Under the pieces are notes generated by a model. The model ran no database searches. It saw nothing but the letters and a program-made list of their open reading frames with translations, and was not told where the DNA came from. A DNA stretch of 58,964 nt from Weizmannia acidilactici. Lineage in GTDB: Bacteria > Bacillota > Bacilli > Bacillales > Bacillaceae_C. Made by a program: the position numbers and the translations under genes. How positions within the stretch are numbered: the first letter of the stretch is position 1; each line of letters begins with the position of its first letter. This document shows positions 10,224 through 18,980 of the stretch, piece after piece. Where the stretch lies: the NCBI RefSeq assembly GCF_008974185.1, contig NZ_BKZP01000021.1, positions 1-58,964 on the forward strand. The letters are read 5' to 3'.

Positions 10224-11969
10224 TTATTTTACACGGACATCCTGGGTTCCTTTTACGGCTGCTGTAACAGGGCTTTCTGCAACTTTGTCCCGCTTTTTGA
10301 AATACAGCACGCCGGCAAACGAGACCACTGCAGCAATCAAAAGCCATAATGCCGTCATTGCGGTGAAGCCGTTTGCCCCTGCAAAGCCGAGTTTAGAGAA
10401 TAAAATGTAAGCCGCAAATACCATGAAAATAATGAATCCACCCGCTTCATAACGGTGCTCCCATGGTTCAATTTCGACAAGGTTGTTGATTGGCATCACA
10501 TAAGGCGTTTCCCGCGGTTTCATTTTGCCGATGACCAGCATCATCGCACAGCTGATCACGAACAGAATCGCTTCTTGGTACAAGAAACTCATTTCAGGCT
10601 TAATGATCAATTGGAGCACAGCATAGGTGCCGACAAAGAACACGAGGGAAATTTTTGCCGCAATGGCCGGAACACGTTTTGTCACATAACCCATGAAAAT
10701 CACAGTGAAAATCGGCACATTAAAGAAGCCGCTTACAACTTGGACATACTGGAATAAACCATCCGGCGCATACATGATGAGCGGTGCAATGAACATGGAA
10801 ACAATCCCAAGCAAAAATCCGAACCGTTTCCCGTTCCTTACAATTTCTTGGTCTGTTTTTCCTTTGCCGAAAAGCGGTTCATACACGTTTAAGGCAAACA
10901 AAGTCGCCGTACTGTTGATGACACCGTTGAATACGCTTAAAACGGATCCGAACATGACTGCTGCGAAAAAACCAACTAACGGCGCCGGCAGCACTTTATT
11001 CACCAATTGCGTATACATTAAGTCTGGGTTTGTTGTTTTACTGCCCAGCAGTTGGAATGCAATAATCCCCGGAATACATACAACGATTGGCGTCAGGACT
11101 TTGAAAAAACCTGCAAGCATAACGCCTTTTTGCCCTTCTTTCAGGTTTTTCGCCGCCAATGCCCTTTGGATAATCGACTGGTCTGTGCCCCAATAATAGA
11201 AGTTTACGAGAATCAAACCGGTAAGTGCAGCGCCAAACGGCACAACATCATGATTGTTTCCGATCGCGTTAAATTTTTCAGGTGTTGCGGTGAACAAATG
11301 AGACAAGCCTTCACCAAAGCTGCCGTGGCCAAGCGCAAGCAAGCCGAAAATCGGAACAAGCAGCCCGCCGATTAATAAGCCGATGCCATTGATCGTATCC
11401 GAAATGGCGACCGCTTTTAATCCGCCGACAATCGCATAAAAGAAACCGATAATACCGATGCACCAAACGGTAATCCAAATGCTTGCTTCATAGCTGAGCC
11501 CGAAGTTTTCCTGAATATGGAACATCCTAGTAATCGCAATGGCCCCGGAATAAAGCGTAATTGGAATCGCATTCAAAATAAACATCAACAGGAAAAGAAA
11601 AGATACAATGCCTTTTACTTGCTTATCATAACGGCTCTCCAAAAAATCCGGGATGGTCGTAATCCCTTGTTTTAAATATCTCGGCACCAATAGCAGCGCT
11701 ACAACAACAAGCACAAAACCTGAAGTAACTTCATACGCCATATTCGTCATATTTCCGCTGAAAACCTGGGCACTCATGCCGACAAAGTTGGTAGCGCTTA
11801 AGTTTGTGAGCAATAAAGAAGCCCCGATCACACCACCGGTCAAACTTCTGCCCCCGAGAAAATAAGAGCCTTTCGATTCATTTTTATTGAAGCCGCGCAT
11901 TTTCATATATGTATATGCAGCGACAAAACCAAGGACAAAAAGAAACGAAAGTATCGTAAAAATCTGCAT
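10224..11969 (-). CDS. Sodium:solute symporter (SSS family), probable sugar uptake, 581 aa
   Basis: Polytopic membrane protein with about 14 hydrophobic segments. The SSS/SGLT hallmark is near the N-terminus (GGRSLTGGVIGASLLLTNLSATNFVGMSAQ), and GLKAVAISDTINGIG is another conserved stretch. Its partner in the operon is an alpha-galactosidase 33 bp downstream, so the cargo is probably galactose or an alpha-galactoside; that is inference. AGGAGG precedes the ATG. Its promoter has a cre-like sequence. Confidence 0.9.
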   Translation of the reverse strand: MQIFTILSFLFVLGFVAAYTYMKMRGFNKNESKGSYFLGGRSLTGGVIGASLLLTNLSATNFVGMSAQVFSGNMTNMAYEVTSGFVLVVVALLLVPRYLKQGITTIPDFLESRYDKQVKGIVSFLFLLMFILNAIPITLYSGAIAITRMFHIQENFGLSYEASIWITVWCIGIIGFFYAIVGGLKAVAISDTINGIGLLIGGLLVPIFGLLALGHGSFGEGLSHLFTATPEKFNAIGNNHDVVPFGAALTGLILVNFYYWGTDQSIIQRALAAKNLKEGQKGVMLAGFFKVLTPIVVCIPGIIAFQLLGSKTTNPDLMYTQLVNKVLPAPLVGFFAAVMFGSVLSVFNGVINSTATLFALNVYEPLFGKGKTDQEIVRNGKRFGFLLGIVSMFIAPLIMYAPDGLFQYVQVVSGFFNVPIFTVIFMGYVTKRVPAIAAKISLVFFVGTYAVLQLIIKPEMSFLYQEAILFVISCAMMLVIGKMKPRETPYVMPINNLVEIEPWEHRYEAGGFIIFMVFAAYILFSKLGFAGANGFTAMTALWLLIAAVVSFAGVLYFKKRDKVAESPVTAAVKGTQDVRVK

Positions 11970-12088
11970 AGCTGTATCCTCCTAAATAATATTCATTGGA
12001 ATAATAAAGTTCAATCGCTGTACGGATTTCAGTATGCAACATTCCTCCTTTTCAACGGTCAACTACGATCATGTCCTGCTTAAAAATT

Positions 12089-12102
12089 AGAAACCGATTT
12101 CA
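12089..12102 (-). promoter_or_regulatory. cre-like CcpA site at the symporter promoter
   Basis: Read on the minus strand this is TGAAATCGGTTTCT, matching the catabolite-responsive-element consensus TGWAANCGNTNWCA at 13 of 14 positions. It lies just downstream of the -10 box, a position at which CcpA normally represses. Confidence 0.5.
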
Positions 12103-12109
12103 TATTTGT

Positions 12110-12150
12110 ATTCTACCTTCTTTTCAGTAAAACTTCAATATAATTTTACT
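12110..12150 (-). promoter_or_regulatory. Promoter of the symporter/alpha-galactosidase operon, with dyad
   Basis: On the minus strand TTGAAG (12138-12133), a 17-bp spacer and TAGAAT (12115-12110) form a good sigma-A promoter. An inverted repeat AGTAAAA-n11-TTTTACT (12126-12132 and 12144-12150) flanks the -35 box and may be a sugar-regulator operator. No regulator gene is adjacent. Confidence 0.55.
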
Positions 12151-12245
12151 AAAAAATATTTGGTTATTTTCCTATTATTTTTTATGCAGATCTGCAGAAA
12201 AGCAGAACCGTATACTTTTATGAAACTGCCTCGATCCAAACAAAT

Positions 12246-12270
12246 GCCCCTCCGCTTTTCTTAGAGGGGC
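12246..12270 (-). terminator. Hairpin after the first GH42 gene
   Basis: Stem GCCCCTC/GAGGGGC with an 11-base loop, 14 bp downstream of the beta-galactosidase stop. The T run that follows on the minus strand is interrupted, so termination strength is uncertain. Confidence 0.55.
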
Positions 12271-12283
12271 CTGATTTCGCGCC

Positions 12284-14281
12284 CTATTCTTTTATCATTT
12301 GAAAAATTTTTACGTCCTGCGGGGCCAGCTGAACGGTTTGCGATCCGGTCCGGCCGTGAATCAGCTCAACATATTGGCCGCCCAGCTTTACAAACTGATC
12401 CTTGTCTGAATGATTCAGCAGGAACAAATATTTTTCATTCCCTTTCTTGCGTATGACCGCTTCCACGCCGGCAGGAACATCCAGCACCGGGCGGACATCC
12501 GCTTCATGCAAAATATCTTTGATGAGATCCGACAAATACCGTTCATCCGGATGTGTCCCGATATAATACGCTTTGCCATTCCCATATGCATTTACCGTCA
12601 CAGCCGGGGATCCCGCCAAATAGCCGTCTTTAAAATACGCCAGCGCTTTTGCACCTTTCAGATGGATTTTTTCTTCCCAAATTTGGATGTCCGCATCGCC
12701 GTAACCGGTCCGGATTTGATGGACTGCACCTTTTTCCATCGGCGCAAATTCTTCGACATAGATGCCGAGCATGTCGCGGTAAGCGCCCGGGTAACCGCCG
12801 AGATACACACGGTCATTTTCATCCGTAATGCCGCTGAAGAAATTCGTGACATAAATACCGCCGTTTTCCACGTAGGCTTTTGCTTTATCCGCAAACGCTT
12901 TTGTTACCAGGTAGCTTGCCGGCGCAAAAACAACTTTATAACGGTCCAATTTTTCATTCGGATGAATAAAATCTACGCCGATATTTTGCGTATGGAGCGC
13001 CCTGTAAAACGGCAGAAGCTGCTTGATATATTTCACCAATGCGCTAGGTTTCGAATCCAGTTCAAGCGCCCACCAGTTTTCCCAGTCAAATACCATTGCA
13101 ACGTCCGCAACATAATCCGAACCGATAACTTTCTGCAAGTTTTTCAGCTCATTGCCAAGCTGGACGACTTCCTGGAAATTCCGGCTTTCTTCATCTCCGG
13201 AATGTGGCACCATCCCGCTGTGGAATTTTTCCGCGCCGCCCTGGGATGCCCGCCATTGGAAAAACATGATGCCGTCCGCCCCGTGCGCCACGGCTTCATA
13301 ACTCCAGAGCCGCATCTGCCCTGGTGTTTTCACGGCATTTTGCGCACGCCAGTTGACTGCGCCCGCCGCCTGTTCCATCAACAAAAACGGTTGCTTTTTC
13401 AAACTCCGCATTAAATCATGGGCCATAAACTGCGCATACGGAATATGGTCGAAAGGATCCGGATATGCATCCCATGTCACGACATCCATTTCTTTCGCCC
13501 ATTTAAAGCCGTCAATCGGTTTATGTAGCCCCATTAAATTCGTCATCACCGGCACATCCGGCGTATATTTTTTGATGACATCACGCTCCATCTTATACAG
13601 CTTTAAAAGCGAATCATCCATAAAAGCCTTGTAATCAAGCTGCTGTTTCGGATTGGCGAATGTCGGCGTTCTTCCCGGCAAGCAGATTTCTTCCCATTCA
13701 TAATAACGTTGGCTCCAAAAATCGGTCGACCAGCTTTGGTTTAAGTTTTCAATCGTCCCGTATTTTTCTTTCAACCACTGCTGGAATGCGTGCTTACAAT
13801 GATCGCAGTAGCATTCGGAAATATGGCAGCCGTATTCGTTGTTCACATGCCACATCACAAGCGCCGGATGGTTTTGATAACGTTCCGCAATTTTCTCAAC
13901 CAGTTTTCCGGCAAGCCGCGCATAGTCTTTGCTGTTCGGGCAATAATGCTGGCGCGACCCAGGCAAAAGCCTGGTTCCATTGATGTCAATCGGCAGCGAG
14001 TCCGGATATTTCCGCGAAAGCCAGGCCGGCGGCGCCGCAGTGGCAGTGGCAAGATTCGCTCCAATGCCATTTTCTGCCAGCATGTCCATGATTTTATCAA
14101 GCGTCGAAAAATCGTAAGTCTCTTCATTCGGCTGCAGCCTTGCCCAGCTGAAAATATTGATGCTTACATAATTGACGCCGGCTTTTTTCATCAAGCGCAT
14201 GTCTTCTTCCCAAACCGATTCATCCCACTGCTCAGGATTGTAATCTCCGCCGTAGTAAAATTTCTTTTGTTTTGTTGGCAT
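12284..14281 (-). CDS. GH42 beta-galactosidase, 665 aa
   Basis: Intracellular family-42 beta-galactosidase acting on short beta-galactosides. The barrel begins with YYGGDYNPEQW. The acid/base Glu is in WHVNNEYG (about residue 149) and the nucleophile Glu in LLMEQAAGAVNW (about 303). A cysteine cluster (CYCDHCKHAF) after the acid/base matches the zinc site of thermophile GH42 enzymes. The ATG at 14281 follows GAGGGG; the longer frame from 14302 would contain that site. It is a single-gene unit, preceded by a cre-like site and a large dyad, and is one of two GH42 genes in the window. Confidence 0.95.
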   Translation of the reverse strand: MPTKQKKFYYGGDYNPEQWDESVWEEDMRLMKKAGVNYVSINIFSWARLQPNEETYDFSTLDKIMDMLAENGIGANLATATAAPPAWLSRKYPDSLPIDINGTRLLPGSRQHYCPNSKDYARLAGKLVEKIAERYQNHPALVMWHVNNEYGCHISECYCDHCKHAFQQWLKEKYGTIENLNQSWSTDFWSQRYYEWEEICLPGRTPTFANPKQQLDYKAFMDDSLLKLYKMERDVIKKYTPDVPVMTNLMGLHKPIDGFKWAKEMDVVTWDAYPDPFDHIPYAQFMAHDLMRSLKKQPFLLMEQAAGAVNWRAQNAVKTPGQMRLWSYEAVAHGADGIMFFQWRASQGGAEKFHSGMVPHSGDEESRNFQEVVQLGNELKNLQKVIGSDYVADVAMVFDWENWWALELDSKPSALVKYIKQLLPFYRALHTQNIGVDFIHPNEKLDRYKVVFAPASYLVTKAFADKAKAYVENGGIYVTNFFSGITDENDRVYLGGYPGAYRDMLGIYVEEFAPMEKGAVHQIRTGYGDADIQIWEEKIHLKGAKALAYFKDGYLAGSPAVTVNAYGNGKAYYIGTHPDERYLSDLIKDILHEADVRPVLDVPAGVEAVIRKKGNEKYLFLLNHSDKDQFVKLGGQYVELIHGRTGSQTVQLAPQDVKIFQMIKE

Positions 14282-14306
14282 GGTTTCCCCTCGATTCTTC
14301 ATTTTT

Positions 14307-14320
14307 TGATAACGATTGCA
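14307..14320 (-). promoter_or_regulatory. cre-like site upstream of the first GH42 gene
   Basis: Minus-strand TGCAATCGTTATCA matches the cre consensus at 13 of 14 positions. It lies 25 bp before the start codon, so it falls in the 5' untranslated leader or at the transcript start. A LacI-family operator would look alike. Confidence 0.45.
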
Positions 14321-14333
14321 AAAAACGGTAAAT

Positions 14334-14367
14334 ATTTTAGGAAAAAAAATATATTTTTTCCTAAAAT
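14334..14367. promoter_or_regulatory. 34-bp perfect dyad upstream of the first GH42 gene
   Basis: Two 14-base arms, ATTTTAGGAAAAAA and its exact complement, are separated by 6 bases (AATATA). It lies about 53 bp upstream of the start codon in the space between the GH42 gene and a divergent glycosidase remnant. The AT-rich centre can be read as a -10 box (TATATT). The symmetry points to an operator for a dimeric regulator rather than a terminator, but no regulator gene adjoins it. Confidence 0.55.
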
Positions 14368-14412
14368 GAAGTATAGACCGATTCTAATTATTTGTAAATG
14401 ATATCGCTTCCA

Positions 14413-15008
14413 AATAATTTAAATGACTTAATCGCAAGGCTCGAATCTTTCCGGAATATTCAATGGTCAATGGCAAATGAGTATGACTTAGTGGATATCG
14501 TTGGGCAAAAAAAGTAAAGATGCATGGGATGATTTCATCTAATGCGTTGTTGATAAAGATCCTTACGCCATCTACCTTTCCATTCATAACTGGCATCACC
14601 CGCCGTTGCACAATACAAATACAAGCCATTGGTACAACCACACAAAACCAAATATTACACACGCCACCATTCAGCATGATGACTTATTCTTTGTCCCAAA
14701 ATGGATGAAAAAATTGAAAAAGCCAGTCATAATCAATGAGTGCTGGTATGAAGGCAATCTAACAACGGCCGGGGAAACATGACACCCAAGAAACTGGTGC
14801 AACAATTTTGGGAGGGTGTCGCCGCGGGACATATGTCACCCATGGAGAAACTTATTTAAATGAAGACAGCACCATTTGGTGGGCCCATGGCGGAAAGTTA
14901 TCCGGAGAAAGCCTGGAAAGGATGCGTTTTTTAAGAAGCATAATGGAAGCAGGAGGACCAAAAAGACTGTTACATGGCGAAGACCTTTTGGTTCATTCAA
15001 TGAAATGA
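14413..15008 (+). pseudogene. Frameshifted 3' fragment of a glycoside hydrolase-like gene (DUF5060/DUF5605 type)
   Basis: No single frame is open, but joined frames give a coherent protein end: ARLESFRNIQWSMANEYD, KDAWDDFI (stop) CVVDKDPYAIYLSIHN, KKPVIINECWYEGNLTTAGE, TPKKLVQQFWEGV, then RGTYVTHGETYL and IWWAHGGKLSGES. The pattern (WWSxANEYD, a later NECWYEG, VTHGETY, WWxHGGKL) recalls TIM-barrel proteins of the DUF4038/DUF5060/DUF5605 group linked to plant-glycan breakdown. The 5' end is missing and there are at least three frame breaks. Family name is from memory of motifs. Confidence 0.55.
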
Positions 15009-15071
15009 TCCTCCTGTTTTGATATAGACATGAAGGTTAAAATCAAATCTCGAATTCAAGACAATAAGAAT

Positions 15072-15112
15072 GATGAAAAGATATAGCACAACTTTGGCTA
15101 TATCCTCTCATC
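15072..15112 (+). terminator. Hairpin terminator between the glycosidase remnant and wrbA
   Basis: GATATAGC/GCTATATC plus outer GATGA/TCATC pairing forms a long stem with a 9-base loop, followed by a broken T run (GTTTCTTCGTCC). It could serve both converging genes. Confidence 0.5.
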
Positions 15113-15168
15113 GTTTCTTCGTCCTTCACTTAAATAAATAGATATTTGCGTGTCGACTTTTTAAAAGC

Positions 15169-15780
15169 TCACTGTTGCCCTTTTTTCACCCATTCCGCAA
15201 CTTGAACCGTCCGCTTCGCCTGATGTTTGACAGCGGCTTGTACATCATCTTTCATTTTTCCGTCTTCACCAACAGTGACACTGGTGCCATACGGATTGCC
15301 GCCGGCTGCAAATAATGCAGGATCCGTATAGCCCGGTGCTGCAATAATCGCACCCCAGTGCATCATTGAAGTATACAATGATAAGATGGTTGCTTCCTGT
15401 CCTCCGTGCGGGTTTTGAGCAGAAGACATGGCACTTACAACTTTGTTGACTGTTTTTCCGGAAGCCCATAACCCGCCTTGCATATCCAAAAATTGTTTCA
15501 TTTGCGAAGGCATATTGCCAAAGCGGGTCGGAACACTAAAAATAATGGCGTCTGCCCACTCAATATCGGCTGAAGTGACAACAGGAATGTCTTTGGTTGC
15601 TTCTGTTGTACGTTTCCATCCTTCATTTCCTTCAACAACCGATTGCGGCGCCAATTCTTGGACTTTAAAGATTTTAACTTCTGCACCGGCTTCTTCAGCA
15701 GCTTCTGCAGCCCATTTGGCCAATTGAACATTCGTTCCACCCATGCTGTAAAAAATAACTGCTAATTTCACATTTGTCAT
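15169..15780 (-). CDS. WrbA-type NAD(P)H:quinone oxidoreductase (type IV), 203 aa
   Basis: FMN-dependent flavodoxin-like enzyme that reduces quinones by two electrons and guards against redox cycling. The N-terminal phosphate loop YSMGGTN binds FMN; SVPTRFGNMPSQMKQFLD and NPHGGQEATILSLY, followed by MHWGAII, are typical of WrbA. The length is normal for the family (about 200 aa). AAGGAGA precedes the ATG. It stands alone on the minus strand, next to a possible decayed gene upstream. Confidence 0.92.
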   Translation of the reverse strand: MTNVKLAVIFYSMGGTNVQLAKWAAEAAEEAGAEVKIFKVQELAPQSVVEGNEGWKRTTEATKDIPVVTSADIEWADAIIFSVPTRFGNMPSQMKQFLDMQGGLWASGKTVNKVVSAMSSAQNPHGGQEATILSLYTSMMHWGAIIAAPGYTDPALFAAGGNPYGTSVTVGEDGKMKDDVQAAVKHQAKRTVQVAEWVKKGQQ

Positions 15781-15794
15781 TTTTTTCGTCTCCT

Positions 15795-16083
15795 TTATTG
15801 ATTGATTTCCAAATTATTTGGATAAAAACCCCATTGGTATTCACAATCTCTATTATTCCTCATATCCGAGGAATTAAGCAGTTGTTTTATTTGATATATA
15901 AAATGAATCATTTCCGCTTGATCCGTATCAAATCCCTCACTGGACAGATATATTCCGGCCCTTTTCCTTTATAAAGAAAACATGACCGTCGACCAGCATC
16001 TTTATCTTGAAATCAAGATTTTTTTCAAATTGATCTCTTATTTTCTCCAAAAGGTGCACCAGCAATCCTGATAGATCCGCGCG
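15795..16083 (-). pseudogene. Possible decayed gene of unknown family upstream of wrbA
   Basis: On the minus strand one frame reads ADLSGLLVHLLEKIRDQ, then FKIKMLVDGHVFFIKEK. After a shift of frame it continues YLSSEGFDTDQAEMIHFIYQ and runs to a stop just before the wrbA ribosome binding site. The composition is protein-like in both halves, which is why I note it, but I do not recognise the family. It could be chance. Confidence 0.3.
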
Positions 16084-16570
16084 TCTAATGCAAAGAAACT
16101 TTCTCTCATGTTTCTTCTTAAGTGAGGCAAGAAACGGATGGTTTTCCTGCCTTTCTTAAAAAACTTCTAAAAATCATGAATACTAGTGAATCTCTTTAGA
16201 AAGCTGCAGCTAGAAAAAGATATCGGACAAATACGGACACTTTACCTCGACCAATATGTCTAAGCGATTTATCTTCAATTCATATATCTTTACTTCAAGA
16301 TAATAATAAGCCACCCATTGTTTGTTGTCAAGTATTTACGATTTCATTGCTCTGAGGAATCATAAAAGCGGTTAATAAAACGCACGGGTTGATTCCCTCC
16401 CTTCATATGTTGAAGCTCCATCCATACGGAGTACCGCATCCAATTTTTGCCGGAATCCATCGGGTTGACTGATGATAAAAACCAGAGCGGTACTACATTG
16501 GCCAGATAGACATTTCTTCTTATAAAATATCCAGTACGGCGGCTTTATTCTTATACAATGAAATCAAAGG
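16084..16570. other. Intergenic stretch without recognised features
   Basis: No open frame of useful length, no repeat shared with the rest of the window and no convincing hairpin. It may hold the worn 5' part of the possible decayed gene at 15795-16083. Confidence 0.5.
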
Positions 16571-16598
16571 AAAAAAAGCCCGGAGATCGTCTCCAGGC
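16571..16598 (-). terminator. Terminator of the MarR-MFS operon
   Basis: Minus-strand stem GCC-T-GGAGA with TCTCC-G-GGC around a 3-base loop, followed by seven T. Classic Rho-independent form. Confidence 0.85.
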
Positions 16599-16615
16599 CC
16601 GTTTCTAAACAATGA

Positions 16616-17815
16616 TTATTCCGCTCTTTCCATCAAACGCTCCGCACCCGCTGCTTTCTTCCCGTACACAAAATAATAAAGGAACACACAGATGAAGATC
16701 ACGGCAGCCATAATGGCGTACAATCCGTGGTAGCCGGCAAACGGGACCAATAGTCCGAGCAGGAATGGCCCGACCCCGACGCCCGCATCCAGGAAAATAA
16801 AGAACGTCGATGTCGCAAGCCCGATACGGTGTTTCGGCGATACTTTAACTGCAATCGCCTGGCCGCTTGAAGAGAACGTCCCGTAACCGAGGCCGACAAA
16901 AATGCCAGCAAGCAAAATCATGAACCCTTGATCAGCCTGATTCAACAGCAGGAGGCCAACTGCGAACAAAATAAACGACGGATACATCACGAAATTCTCG
17001 CCTTTTGTGTCAAACCAGCGCCCGGTAAACGGTCTTGATACAAGGACGGTCCCGGCATAGACGATAAAGAAAAAGCTGGAGATATCGACGAGATTCATTT
17101 CTTTTGCATAGGAAGTGAGGAAAGACAAAATGCTGGAATAGCCAAGCCCGACAAACGCGCTGATGATGGCGATCGGGAATACTTTCGGTTCAAAGAAATT
17201 GCCAATCTTGAGTCCTTTCATTCTTTCCAGTTCCATTTTGGACAATTCGATCTTCGGCACATTTAAGAAGATCGACGAAACAAAACTCAATGCAAGCAGC
17301 ACGAGGCATAAAATAAATATCATATTGAAACCGGCATGTCCGATCATAAACATGCCGACAAACGGTCCGACAGCCGCAGCCAGCGTTACGCTCAACGCAT
17401 AATAACCAGTCCCTTCCCCCCTGCGTTCATTCGGGATAATCCCCGCCACGATCGTCCCGGTTGCGGTTGAAGCAATCCCGAGTGCCGCACCGTTTAAAAA
17501 ACGGACAGCTAGCAACACAGCAAGATTTTCAGTAAAAAAGTAAAACAGCGTAATGATTAAAATCGAAATAAAGCCGATATACAGCATTTTTTTCCTGCCG
17601 ATCCGGTCAATCGACCTGCCCGCAAAAAGCCGCGCGATTAAAATCCCGACGACAAAAATGCCCGATGCCAGCCCGGCAATACTTGGTGAGGCATGAAATT
17701 GTTCCGTTGCATAAAGCGTAATGGTTGCCATCAATAAATAAAAAGTAAAATAAAGAAAAAAGTTTGCGGTCGAAACAATTAAAAAATCTTTCGTCCATAA
17801 TTTCGGCCTGTTCAA
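16616..17815 (-). CDS. Major facilitator superfamily transporter, 399 aa
   Basis: Twelve-helix MFS protein with the loop 2-3 signature GRSIDRIGRKKMLYIG at about residue 67 and a matching second-half loop (GRWFDTKGENFVM). Probably a drug or metabolite exporter. The start is a TTG at 17815 behind AGGGGAGGAG, and its first bases overlap the stop codon of the MarR gene (TTGA), so translation is coupled. Control by the upstream MarR protein is likely; the effector is unknown. Confidence 0.9.
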   Translation of the reverse strand: MNRPKLWTKDFLIVSTANFFLYFTFYLLMATITLYATEQFHASPSIAGLASGIFVVGILIARLFAGRSIDRIGRKKMLYIGFISILIITLFYFFTENLAVLLAVRFLNGAALGIASTATGTIVAGIIPNERRGEGTGYYALSVTLAAAVGPFVGMFMIGHAGFNMIFILCLVLLALSFVSSIFLNVPKIELSKMELERMKGLKIGNFFEPKVFPIAIISAFVGLGYSSILSFLTSYAKEMNLVDISSFFFIVYAGTVLVSRPFTGRWFDTKGENFVMYPSFILFAVGLLLLNQADQGFMILLAGIFVGLGYGTFSSSGQAIAVKVSPKHRIGLATSTFFIFLDAGVGVGPFLLGLLVPFAGYHGLYAIMAAVIFICVFLYYFVYGKKAAGAERLMERAE

Positions 17816-18240
17816 TGTATCTCCTCCCCTTGATCATTCAAATTTTCCCTGATTTGCGGAAGCAGTTCGAATAATATCTTTTGTTGTGCTTCCGGAATCC
17901 CCTTCATGGCCTGCCGTTCCAAACTTGTGATTTCCGTACGGCAGGCCAGGTAAATGCCTTCCCCTTTTTCCGTCATGTGGATCACTTTTTCGCGACGGTC
18001 TTTCCCCGGGATCTGCTCGACAATTCCCTGTTCTTCCAGCCTGTGCACCATCCTTGTCACATTCGGCCTTTCGACTTCATAGTATTTGCAGATTTCAACA
18101 AGCGTGCAGGGTCCGAAATTCCGCACGTAAAAAATGACCTGCCAAAGCGAATACGACAAATCATATTCCCCCAGCAATCCGTTCAGTTTTTTGACCAATG
18201 GCCGGTATAAACGAATATAGCGGTAAAAAAATCCCTGCAT
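17812..18240 (-). CDS. MarR-family transcriptional regulator, 142 aa
   Basis: Winged-helix repressor of normal MarR length. Recognition region at about residues 45-95 (CTLVEICKYYEVERPNVTRMVHRLEEQGIVEQIPG, then DRREKVIHMTEKG with the wing DxR). AAGGAGG precedes the ATG. It is the first gene of a two-gene operon with an overlapping MFS transporter, a standard layout for autoregulated efflux. Confidence 0.92.
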   Translation of the reverse strand: MQGFFYRYIRLYRPLVKKLNGLLGEYDLSYSLWQVIFYVRNFGPCTLVEICKYYEVERPNVTRMVHRLEEQGIVEQIPGKDRREKVIHMTEKGEGIYLACRTEITSLERQAMKGIPEAQQKILFELLPQIRENLNDQGEEIH

Positions 18241-18594
18241 AAGGAAACCTCCTTGATCACTTGTTGTCCGATTGCTGTTTTAAATGACCGTGTGTCGTCC
18301 GGTATGCGAATCTGGCTCCCGGATTGCTCTTGTCCCGATGCTTTCCGGCCATCCACAACCGCGGCGTCCCCCGGAAATGACCGGCCCCAAGCGAAAAAGA
18401 ATTCAAACTTATTCGTTACCCTAAGTAATATTTCACGAAAATAAATATACAGAGTTTTTCAGCCAGTGTCAATGGGCGAGTGTATAAAAAGGCAGATGAA
18501 AAGTTTTTTTCATAATCGTCTTTTCATTATATAATTGAAATAGATTTATTGCGTTTGTCCACAGCGGTGAAACAATCAATACGGAGGAAACACA
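18241..18594. other. Intergenic stretch, only a candidate promoter seen
   Basis: The spacer between the MarR gene and a divergent hypothetical gene. Apart from the promoter at 18507-18535 I see no ORF, repeat or strong hairpin. Confidence 0.5.
18507..18535 (+). promoter_or_regulatory. Candidate promoter of the 110-aa hypothetical gene
   Basis: TTTTCA, a 17-bp spacer and a perfect TATAAT. The -35 box is weak, identical to the one proposed for opuC. Confidence 0.4.
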
Positions 18595-18927
18595 ATGATT
18601 GAAGTAATTACATATGCCGATATCACGGTACGGCTTCCCGAAAAAAATCATTATGAAGCATTTATCAAGGAGCTTTTCGCCAAACTTGAGCCGCATATCA
18701 AATCCGAACAAATTATCTCGATATCAAAACCAAGTATAAATCCGGATAACATGGCGATTGAATCCAGCGTTCTTGCCAAACTGATGCTGTATATTCCCGA
18801 AAAAACACCAGGACTGAAAGTAGAAGAATATATCGATGATATTGTACCTTTCCTTAAGCGTCATATTCCGAAATGCGATAAAGTCGCAAGCACGAAAATA
18901 GTACAAATGAAAAGAATGATTGAATGA
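18595..18927 (+). CDS. Hypothetical protein, 110 aa
   Basis: A soluble mixed alpha/beta protein starting MIEVITYADITVRLPEK, with no signal peptide, membrane helix or metal motif. A good ribosome binding site (GGAGG, 7 bases before ATG), a candidate promoter and a strong terminator just after the stop argue that it is real. I do not recognise the family. It is single, convergent with the AraC gene of the galactan locus. Confidence 0.7.
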   Translation: MIEVITYADITVRLPEKNHYEAFIKELFAKLEPHIKSEQIISISKPSINPDNMAIESSVLAKLMLYIPEKTPGLKVEEYIDDIVPFLKRHIPKCDKVASTKIVQMKRMIE

Positions 18928-18928
18928 C

Positions 18929-18980
18929 AAACAAATATCGCCAGCTTTATAACTTGTTAAAAAGATGGCGATATTTGTTT
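18929..18980. terminator. Bidirectional terminator with 15-bp arms
   Basis: AAACAAATATCGCCA at 18929-18943 is exactly complementary to 18966-18980; loop 22 bases. The right arm is inside the last codons of the AraC gene (stop at 18947-18949), so the regulator C-terminus (NKYRHLF) is partly fixed by the hairpin. It ends both converging genes. Confidence 0.8.

Noticed and set aside
12410-13414. 334-codon plus-strand ORF
   Set aside because: It is the antisense shadow of the GH42 beta-galactosidase, whose motifs and start are clear; the plus-strand protein has no family character.
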